From Bacteroidota bacterium (GTDB lineage: Bacteria > Bacteroidota > Bacteroidia > Bacteroidales > JAAYUG01), in contig JAKAMP010000231.1 in assembly GCA_021812865.1 (NCBI GenBank), forward strand, positions 1 through 5,484: a stretch of 5,484 bases of DNA, written 5' to 3'. The notes beneath the pieces are model-generated. The model ran no database searches and was not told where the DNA came from. It saw only the letters and a list, made by a program, of their open reading frames with translations. The translations under genes and the position numbers were made by a program. Positions 1 to 5,484 of this stretch are shown in pieces (position 1 is the first letter of the stretch; the number at the start of each line of letters is the position of its first letter).

Positions 1-1253
1 TGAAAGCCGTTCCGGAAAACAGTTCCAAAGAAGTCTTTGAAAAAGCAAGGAAAGAAATCTATGCCCTGTATGACAGTCTGACCATGGGCGCCGATTTCGG
101 CCAGTTAGCGGCCAGGCACTCGGACGATAGCTATACGGCAAAGGTCAACGGGGAACTGGGATGGTTCGGGGTTGGGCGAATGATCCCACCTTTTGAAAAT
201 GCCGCTTTCGCGCTGAAAAATCCTGGCGATTACAGCAAGCCTTTTCAGACATCTTACGGTTGGCATATCGTAAAACTCCTGGATAAGAAGGGCATTCCAG
301 GGTTCCAGGAAAGCAGGAACAACATCATCCAATCCATCCAGCGAAGCGACCGTGCCGAGATATCGCGCCAGATCAGGATCAATGCGCTGAAGAAACAATT
401 CCGTTTTACGGAGAACCTTCCAGCCCTTGCTCCCTTCTATTCGCTGGTCGACAGCACTGTATTTTCCGGCAAATGGAATACGGCTAAAGCCGCTGGATAC
501 AACGAACTACTCTTCACCATCCTTGACAAAAAGTATACCCAGCACGATTTTGCCCTGTTCCTGACCTCAGGAAAAAAAACTGCCACACAGTTGCATCTGA
601 CCGCATATGTTACCAAGGCTTATCATGATTTTGCAGATGCTTCGCTGCTCGATGCGGAAAAGGATAGGCTGGATAAACAATATCCTGAATTTCATTTCCT
701 GATGCAGGAATACCATGACGGGATCCTTCTTTTTAATCTCTCCGATCAGATGGTTTGGTCGAAGGCCCAGAAAGACACCGCCGGACTTGAAGTCTTTTAC
801 AATGCCAACAGAGTTAGGTATCAATGGAAGGAAAGGCTTGAAGCTTCAATATACACTTGCAATAATAAGGAGATTGCCACCTTAGCCCGACCGGCTGCAC
901 TGAAACGGGCAAAAAAGAATCTTGACCGGAAGTTCATCTATGCAGCAGCCTGTCCGCAGGATACCACCATGCGCTGCCTGAGGATTGAGGATGGAAAATT
1001 TGAAAAAGGAGACAATGAACTGATCGATAAACAGGAATGGAAAAGCGGAATCAGTCCGGATATCGATGATAAAGGCAAGGTCATTTTTATTGTAAAGAAC
1101 AGGGTGCTCAGACCCGGTCCGAAATCGCTGTCAGAAGCACGAGGATTAGTCATTGCCGATTACCAGGATTACCTGGAAAAGGAATGGGTTAAATCACTTC
1201 GGGCAAAATACCCTGTAGTGATCAGGAAAGAAGTATTTTTGAAAGTAAAATAA
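1..1253 (+). CDS. PpiC-type peptidyl-prolyl cis-trans isomerase, 3' part (start outside window)
   Basis: The reading frame is open from base 3 (bases 1-2 finish a split codon) to TAA at 1251-1253, giving 416 residues. The ATG at base 84 lies inside the parvulin domain and is not the start, so the N-terminus, including the signal peptide and the first parvulin strand, lies upstream. Residues 1-95 are the rest of a parvulin domain: an HSDDS motif at 39-43, GELGWFG at 50-56, PPFENAAF at 62-69 and YGWHIVKL at 85-92, where His88 matches a conserved active-site histidine. Parvulins isomerise X-Pro bonds; secreted members assist outer-membrane protein folding in the periplasm. About 320 further residues follow. 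Their end (YNANRVRYQWKERLEASIY, then a late PKSLSEARG and a charged tail) looks like a second, degenerate parvulin unit. The next gene starts 6 bases on, so the two are probably co-transcribed. The family is clear; PpiD-like versus SurA-like naming is not settled. Confidence 0.9.
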   Translation, partial: KAVPENSSKEVFEKARKEIYALYDSLTMGADFGQLAARHSDDSYTAKVNGELGWFGVGRMIPPFENAAFALKNPGDYSKPFQTSYGWHIVKLLDKKGIPGFQESRNNIIQSIQRSDRAEISRQIRINALKKQFRFTENLPALAPFYSLVDSTVFSGKWNTAKAAGYNELLFTILDKKYTQHDFALFLTSGKKTATQLHLTAYVTKAYHDFADASLLDAEKDRLDKQYPEFHFLMQEYHDGILLFNLSDQMVWSKAQKDTAGLEVFYNANRVRYQWKERLEASIYTCNNKEIATLARPAALKRAKKNLDRKFIYAAACPQDTTMRCLRIEDGKFEKGDNELIDKQEWKSGISPDIDDKGKVIFIVKNRVLRPGPKSLSEARGLVIADYQDYLEKEWVKSLRAKYPVVIRKEVFLKVK

Positions 1254-1259
1254 TTAGGA

Positions 1260-2102
1260 ATGTTCAGAACAATCATCATCTGTCTGCTGGCGGTCACTCT
1301 CTTTTCCTGTCACAGCAAGAAAAACGGCGATGAAAATCCCCTGGCCAGGGTTGGCGATGTATACCTCTATCCTTCCGATCTGCAAACCCTGTACGCCCCG
1401 GGTATGTCGGCCAAGGACAGTATCAATATACGGAAAAAATACATTGAAAAGTGGGTAAAGAAACAACTGCTCCTGCAAAAAGCTGAATTGAACCTTACCG
1501 CCGATCAGAAGGATGTAAGCCAGGAACTCGATGATTACAGGGCCTCTCTTCTCATTTACAAATATGAAGATATGCTTCTGCACCAGCAAATGGATACTGT
1601 GGTGAAGGATAATGAAATACAGGACTATTTCGAACAGCATTCAGCTAATTTCGTACTCAACCAGCCTGCCTTCCGGGGGTTGTATATCAAACTGCAGAAA
1701 TCCTCACCCTATCAGGAAAAGGTGAAGAACTGGTACAGATCCGACAAGGAAGCCGACATGAAAGACCTTGAAAACTACTGCATACAGTATGCAAGGAAGT
1801 ATGATTATTTCAACGATGAGTGGATCTATTTTGAGCCTATTTCCAAGCAGTTGCCTACCAAACCGGCAGATATGGACGCATTCCTTCGCAACAATCGCTA
1901 TGTGGAGGAGCAGGATTCGACCTACAATTATTACCTGAACATAAAGGAATACAAGCTTGCCGGGTCGGTGGCGCCTATCAACCTGGTACAGGACGATATC
2001 CGCAGAATTATTTTGAACAAAAGGAAGATGAAATTGCTCGAAGACCTGGAAAATGACATTTATAATAATGCCTATAACAAAGACAAATTTGATATTTATT
2101 AA
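1260..2102 (+). CDS. SurA-N-like periplasmic lipoprotein without a recognisable active isomerase domain
   Basis: This is a 280-residue protein. A hydrophobic stretch at residues 5-16 ends in the lipobox LFSC, so Cys17 is the probable lipidation site. The residues after it (HSKKN) are basic and do not resemble the acidic export signal of Bacteroidota surface lipoproteins, so a periplasm-facing anchor is more likely (inference). Residues 28-40 (LARVGDVYLYPSD) match the opening of SurA/PpiC chaperone domains, and a charged, helical stretch follows to about residue 120. The stretch from about 113, beginning VKDNEIQDYFEQH, has the spacing of the link into a parvulin domain. The parvulin hallmarks (RHIL, the HS-D motif, GGxLG, GYHI) are absent, so isomerase activity is unlikely. 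Its place between a PpiC gene and surA suggests a holdase-type partner in outer-membrane protein biogenesis. The start sits 6 bases after the previous stop. The SurA-N relationship is by eye; the lipoprotein call is firmer. Confidence 0.82.
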   Translation: MFRTIIICLLAVTLFSCHSKKNGDENPLARVGDVYLYPSDLQTLYAPGMSAKDSINIRKKYIEKWVKKQLLLQKAELNLTADQKDVSQELDDYRASLLIYKYEDMLLHQQMDTVVKDNEIQDYFEQHSANFVLNQPAFRGLYIKLQKSSPYQEKVKNWYRSDKEADMKDLENYCIQYARKYDYFNDEWIYFEPISKQLPTKPADMDAFLRNNRYVEEQDSTYNYYLNIKEYKLAGSVAPINLVQDDIRRIILNKRKMKLLEDLENDIYNNAYNKDKFDIY

Positions 2103-2196
2103 TATTGCGGGCTGATCGCCGGAAAGCGTATTTTCTGAATGGCGTTTCCGAAAGAAGGCTGGGGATAGCCGGTTGATACATACTAATTCATTACGG

Positions 2197-3552
2197 ATGA
2201 AAATTCAAAAAATCTTATTCGCCCTTGTAGTCTGGACATTTCTCTTTTCGCTGAAGACTGCTTATTCGCAGGCCTATGTTATTGACGGTGTAGCAGCTGT
2301 TGTGGGAAACGAAATAATCATGCTGTCCGATATTGAAAACCAGTATGATCAGATGAAGGCCCAGGGGATGCCCCTTCCCATAGATGCCCGTTGCCAGATC
2401 CTGGAACAGCTGCTGGTACAGAAACTCATCGTGAACCAGGCAAAACTGGACAGTGTGCTTGTTAGTGATGCTTCTGTTGAACAACAATTAAGCAGCAGGC
2501 TTGATTACTTTATCAATATTATCGGTTCCCAGAAAGAACTGGAAAACTATTTCGGAAAGACCATACTGCAGATCAGGGAAGACTTCCGGGAACTGATCAG
2601 GGACCAGATGCTGGTGGAAAAAGTGCAGGACAATGTTACTTCCGATGTAAGGATTACTCCTTCTGAAGTAAAAGAATACTATAAAGGCATGAACAAGGAT
2701 AGCATCCCGGTGATTGACGGGACAGTTGAGCTGGAACAGATCGAAAAGTATCCCAAAAATTCCGAAGCAGCCATTCTCAAGGTAAAGGAGCAGCTGCTCG
2801 ATATGCGGAAAAAGATTCTCGAAGGTTCGAGTTTTGCTACACAGGCTGTATTGTATTCCCAGGATCCTGGCACAGCCAAGAAAGGTGGCGAAACCGGCTT
2901 CCTGTCGAAGGCTGAACTCGACCCCGAGTATGCCAAGGTGGCCTTCTCTCTTAAAGAGGGCCAGATCAGCAAGATTGTGCAGTCCGAATTCGGCTACCAT
3001 ATTATCCAATTGATTGAAAGAAAGGGCGATCGCATTAACACCAGGCATATCCTTCTGAAACCCGAAGTCGATCCCAAGGCGCTGGATAATGCAAAACTGA
3101 AACTCGACAGCGTGGAAAGGCTGATCAGGAGCGATAGTATTCAATTTAAAGTAGCTGCTTTATATTTTTCGGACGACAAGGACAGCTACCTGAACGGGGG
3201 ACTGGTAATCAATCAGAAGACCAATACCTCGTCATTCAAGATGGATGATCTCCCGCAGGATGAATATTACATCATCAAGAACCTCCAGCCGGGAGAGGTT
3301 TCGGAACCTTTCCTGACCAAGGATGAGAAGGGCAATCCCGTTTACAAGATCATCAGGCTGAAAGCGCGAACAAGCCCTCATACGGCTAACCTGAAGGAGG
3401 ATTACCAGTTTTTGCAGGAAAGAGCTCTATCAGAAAAAAGGAGCCGTGTAATGGATGATTGGATCAAGGAAAAGCAACAGGCAACTCCCTACCATATAGA
3501 CAGTTCATTCGACAAATGCAACCTTGCATCCCAGGGATGGGTAAAGCACTGA
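2197..3552 (+). CDS. surA: SurA-type periplasmic chaperone/peptidyl-prolyl isomerase
   Basis: The protein has 451 residues from ATG 2197. An in-frame TTG at 2173 would add eight residues before the signal peptide; the ATG is preferred because MKIQK then leads directly into the hydrophobic core (6-19). Cleavage is likely after AYS or SQA (residue 24 or 26). The mature N-terminus (VIDGVAAVVGNEIIMLSDIE, from 28) is the classic SurA chaperone opening, and its helical domain runs to about residue 170. Parvulin domain 1 is about 177-277, with YSQDPGTAKKGGETGFL, PEYAKVAFSLKEGQIS and GYHIIQLIE (His268). Parvulin domain 2 is about 279-390, starting INTRHILLKPE (His284) and ending VYKIIRLK. A last helical segment, about 400-435, probably packs back on the N-domain, as in known SurA structures. 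The family binds unfolded outer-membrane proteins and delivers them towards BAM. The gene is 94 bases from its upstream neighbour and 7 from the OstA-like gene. Each parvulin domain lacks one catalytic histidine (see findings). Confidence 0.93.
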   Translation: MKIQKILFALVVWTFLFSLKTAYSQAYVIDGVAAVVGNEIIMLSDIENQYDQMKAQGMPLPIDARCQILEQLLVQKLIVNQAKLDSVLVSDASVEQQLSSRLDYFINIIGSQKELENYFGKTILQIREDFRELIRDQMLVEKVQDNVTSDVRITPSEVKEYYKGMNKDSIPVIDGTVELEQIEKYPKNSEAAILKVKEQLLDMRKKILEGSSFATQAVLYSQDPGTAKKGGETGFLSKAELDPEYAKVAFSLKEGQISKIVQSEFGYHIIQLIERKGDRINTRHILLKPEVDPKALDNAKLKLDSVERLIRSDSIQFKVAALYFSDDKDSYLNGGLVINQKTNTSSFKMDDLPQDEYYIIKNLQPGEVSEPFLTKDEKGNPVYKIIRLKARTSPHTANLKEDYQFLQERALSEKRSRVMDDWIKEKQQATPYHIDSSFDKCNLASQGWVKH

Positions 3553-3559
3553 CAGGCCT

Positions 3560-5149
3560 ATGCACTTTCAACCCTTTCATGGAAAACGGTTATGGATGCT
3601 TCTGTTGATGTATATAACAGAAGTTTTCGTTGTGCCTTCCCATGTTTACGGGCAACAGGCAGGTAAACCTGTAAATGCACCAAGTCCCCAGCAATCAAAT
3701 CACCAGATTGAGATTCTGCATGCCGATTTTATGACGTATGATAAATCCATTGGCGAGAACGTGCGTCGCCTGACAGGCCATGTACAATTCATGCATGAAA
3801 ATGCCGTGATGTTTTGCGACAGCGCTTACCATTATGCCGATGAGAACAATATGGATGCTTTTGGTCATATCCGCATTAACCAGGGCGATACACTGCAACT
3901 TTACGGCGATTTTCTTAAATACTTCGGGAAAGACAAGCTAGCCAGAATGATCAAAAATGTGGTACTCGTGAACCGCGAAAGCATTCTGCGAACTCAAAAT
4001 CTTGATTTTGACCTGGGAAAGAATTATGGGTACTATTTTCACGGAGGAGAAATCGAAAACGGTGAAAACCGGCTGAAAAGCAAAACAGGTTACTACTATG
4101 CCACCGACAAAACCTTCTTCTTCAAAACCGATGTAAAAATTATCAATCCAAAATACATCATCGATTCCGACACCCTTAAATACAATACAGTAAGTAAGAT
4201 CGCTTGGTTCTACGGCCCCACCCATATTGTAAGCAAGGAAGATTCCATCTATTGTGAAAACGGCTGGTATAACACCGATAAAGATATTTCACAGTTCAAT
4301 AAAAATGCATCCCTGAAAAGTAAAGGTCAGTTACTTACCGGCGACAGCTTGTACTACGACAGGAACAGGGGATTTGGGGAAGCCTTCCATCATGTGGTAT
4401 TATACGACTCTTCGCAAAATGCCAAGCTGAGGGGCAATTACGGGTATTATTATGAACAGCCCGAACGGGGCATGCTTACCGGCCGAGCCGAACTCGTAAA
4501 AATGAGTGATGAAGATACGATCTATATCCATTCTGACACTATCCGTTCAACACTTGATACCTTAGGGAAAAAAGTGATCCGTGGATATTATCATACCAAG
4601 ATGTTTAAAACCGATCTGCAGGGAATGTGCGACTCCATTGTATACAGCGAGTCCGATTCCACCGTACGCCTGTTTGGTAGTCCGGCTATATGGAGCGACG
4701 AGAACCAGATCACTTCCGACTATATTAATATTTATACCAAGGAAAGGAAAATCGATTATATTGAATTCATCAATTCGGCCCTGATCGTTTCGCAGAAAGA
4801 TACCATCCGTTTTGATCAGATCAAGGGAAAGAAGATGACCGGGTATTTCTCTGCCGGACAATTGTCGAAAATTGTCGCCACGGGTAACGGGCAGACAATA
4901 TATTTCCCTGTGGACGGGAAGGAGATCATTGGCATGAACAAGGCGGAAAGCAGCAATATTGTAATTTATCTGAAAGACAGAAAGGTTGACAAAATTGTTT
5001 TCCTGGTAAAACCAGCAGCAACCCTCTACCCCCTGAACCAGGTGCAGGGAAACGATATGAAGCTGGCGGATTTCAAATGGTTTATTGAATTCCGTCCCAA
5101 AACACGTGAAGATATTTTCAACTGGAATACCCCAAAAGAAAAAGAGTAA
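3560..5149 (+). CDS. OstA/LptA-like secreted protein, probable lipopolysaccharide transport component
   Basis: This 529-residue protein starts 7 bases after the surA stop. A basic start (HGKR, 7-10) and a hydrophobic stretch (11-25, interrupted by Glu21) lead to a possible signal-peptidase site near VYG-QQ (31/32). The start at 3560 keeps the positive n-region; the internal Met13 would lose it. After a Pro/Gln-rich linker, residues 50-110 (IEILHADFMTYDK, then RRLTGHVQF and the GHIRINQGDTLQLYGD stretch) match the OstA N-terminal fold of LptA and the LptD N-domain, a beta-jellyroll that carries lipopolysaccharide across the periplasm. The body is rich in Tyr, Gly and Asp and repeats a loose unit of the form D-(S/T)-(L/I)-x-Y, for example near residues 204, 228, 262 and 358, each followed by strand-like sequence. 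E. coli LptA is about 185 residues, so this is far longer, as in other Bacteroidota OstA-like proteins. There is no outer-membrane barrel, which argues against LptD. The family is fairly sure; the exact role is inferred. Confidence 0.85.
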   Translation: MHFQPFHGKRLWMLLLMYITEVFVVPSHVYGQQAGKPVNAPSPQQSNHQIEILHADFMTYDKSIGENVRRLTGHVQFMHENAVMFCDSAYHYADENNMDAFGHIRINQGDTLQLYGDFLKYFGKDKLARMIKNVVLVNRESILRTQNLDFDLGKNYGYYFHGGEIENGENRLKSKTGYYYATDKTFFFKTDVKIINPKYIIDSDTLKYNTVSKIAWFYGPTHIVSKEDSIYCENGWYNTDKDISQFNKNASLKSKGQLLTGDSLYYDRNRGFGEAFHHVVLYDSSQNAKLRGNYGYYYEQPERGMLTGRAELVKMSDEDTIYIHSDTIRSTLDTLGKKVIRGYYHTKMFKTDLQGMCDSIVYSESDSTVRLFGSPAIWSDENQITSDYINIYTKERKIDYIEFINSALIVSQKDTIRFDQIKGKKMTGYFSAGQLSKIVATGNGQTIYFPVDGKEIIGMNKAESSNIVIYLKDRKVDKIVFLVKPAATLYPLNQVQGNDMKLADFKWFIEFRPKTREDIFNWNTPKEKE

Positions 5150-5217
5150 GCCGGAAGCAGAATATAGCTTTCACAGGAGGCATTCACGCACGAAAAACGA
5201 AATTTTATCATAAAGAA

Positions 5218-5256
5218 GCAACCTGGGTTGAATGCCGGATGGCGCAACAGGCCTGC
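5218..5256 (-). terminator. Possible terminator hairpin after the DUF2795 gene
   Basis: Directly after the DUF2795 stop codon, an interrupted stem can form: GCA (5218-5220) with TGC (5254-5256), CCTG (5222-5225) with CAGG (5248-5251), TTG (5228-5230) with CAA (5245-5247) and GCC (5234-5236) with GGC (5241-5243), around a GGAT loop. On the - strand it is followed by a T-rich but broken run (TTCTTTATGATAAAATT). The stem has several bulges and no clean U-tract, so this is a weak call. Being nearly symmetrical, it might also act on the + strand operon that converges here. Confidence 0.3.
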
Positions 5257-5478
5257 TTAGTATTCGTCTTCATTGAAAAAGAAATCATCTTTGCTCGGGT
5301 AGTCCGGCCAGATGTCTTCGATGCTCTCGTAAATTTCACCCTCGTCTTCAATTTCCTGGAGATTTTCAATGACCTCCAGGGGAGCCCCCGACCGTATGGC
5401 AAAGTCGATCAACTCCTCCTTGGTGGCAGGCCAGGGAGCATCTTCCAGTTTTGACGCTAATTCCAGGGTCCAATACAT
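5257..5478 (-). CDS. DUF2795-family small acidic protein
   Basis: This is a 73-residue protein on the - strand, convergent with the OstA-like gene. The ATG at 5478 gives MYWTLELASKLEDAPWPATK. An in-frame TTG two codons upstream, at the window edge, is possible but less likely because family members start MYW as I recall them. Residues 14-45 (APWPATKEELIDFAIRSGAP, then LEVIENLQEIEDE) are the conserved core, probably helical. The tail (IWPDYPSKDD, then FFFNEDEY) is aromatic and acidic. I count 22 acidic and 4 basic residues. There is no signal peptide or membrane segment, so it is presumably cytoplasmic. The sequence closely resembles the Bacteroidota DUF2795 proteins I recognise; no function is known to me and none is proposed. 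The promoter would lie right of the window, which shows only 6 bases upstream of the start. The coding frame is complete. Confidence 0.88.
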   Translation of the reverse strand: MYWTLELASKLEDAPWPATKEELIDFAIRSGAPLEVIENLQEIEDEGEIYESIEDIWPDYPSKDDFFFNEDEY

Positions 5479-5484
5479 TGACAA

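Noticed and set aside
84..86. ATG at 84 as the start of the first gene
   Set aside because: The frame is open to the window edge, and the residues before it belong to the parvulin domain, so the true start is upstream of the window.
1254..1640. A 128-codon open frame on the - strand over the lipoprotein gene
   Set aside because: It is antisense to a gene with a clear lipobox and SurA-like start; the hydrophobic translation looks like a by-product of the opposite strand.
2173..2196. TTG start at 2173 for surA
   Set aside because: It would put eight extra residues before a signal peptide that starts normally at the ATG at 2197.
2488..3144. A 218-codon open frame on the - strand inside surA
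   Set aside because: It lies wholly antisense to a well-recognised SurA, its translation matches no family I know, and it is best explained as a shadow of the surA codons.
5154..5172. Small stem GAAGC / GCTTT just after the OstA-like stop as an operon terminator
   Set aside because: It has only five pairs including a G-T wobble, an eight-base loop and no T-run after it.
5175..5180. AGGAGG, a perfect Shine-Dalgarno-like sequence after the OstA-like gene
   Set aside because: No start codon with a usable open frame follows at the right distance on the + strand, and the phylum makes little use of this signal.
5239..5454. A 71-codon open frame on the + strand opposite the DUF2795 gene
   Set aside because: The - strand frame gives a recognisable conserved protein; the + frame is its shadow.

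Overview
The window looks like a piece of a Bacteroidota (Bacteroidales-like) chromosome. The evidence is the protein families (a SurA/PpiC parvulin series, a long OstA-like protein and the small acidic DUF2795 protein typical of this phylum), starts without a clear Shine-Dalgarno sequence, and moderate GC content. All family calls were made by eye; no database search was run.

Layout: four genes lie head to tail on the + strand and one small gene converges on them from the right. (1) Bases 1-1253 are the 3' part of a PpiC-type peptidyl-prolyl isomerase whose start lies left of the window. (2) Bases 1260-2102 encode a lipoprotein with a SurA-like N-terminal domain and no recognisable active isomerase domain. 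(3) After a 94-base gap, 2197-3552 encode SurA, with a signal peptide and two parvulin domains. (4) Seven bases later, 3560-5149 encode a secreted OstA/LptA-like protein. (5) Bases 5257-5478 on the - strand encode a complete 73-residue DUF2795 protein. The 107-base convergent gap (5150-5256) holds an imperfect hairpin that may end the DUF2795 transcript.

How the genes fit together: the first four products all carry, or belong to families with, export signals, and all point to outer-membrane biogenesis. The three SurA/PpiC-type proteins would escort or fold outer-membrane proteins in the periplasm, and the OstA-like protein would belong to lipopolysaccharide transport. The gaps of 6 and 7 bases support co-transcription. 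The 94-base gap before surA is the only place with room for internal regulation. From memory, this cluster is conserved in Bacteroidota, often near guaB and mutL, neither of which is in this window.

I found no mobile element, CRISPR array, RNA gene, phage or defence module, and no clear new system. The points worth a second look are the split of catalytic residues between the two SurA parvulin domains, the chaperone-only lipoprotein, the degenerate C-terminal half of the PpiC protein, the long repetitive OstA-like protein and the uncharacterised acidic DUF2795 protein.
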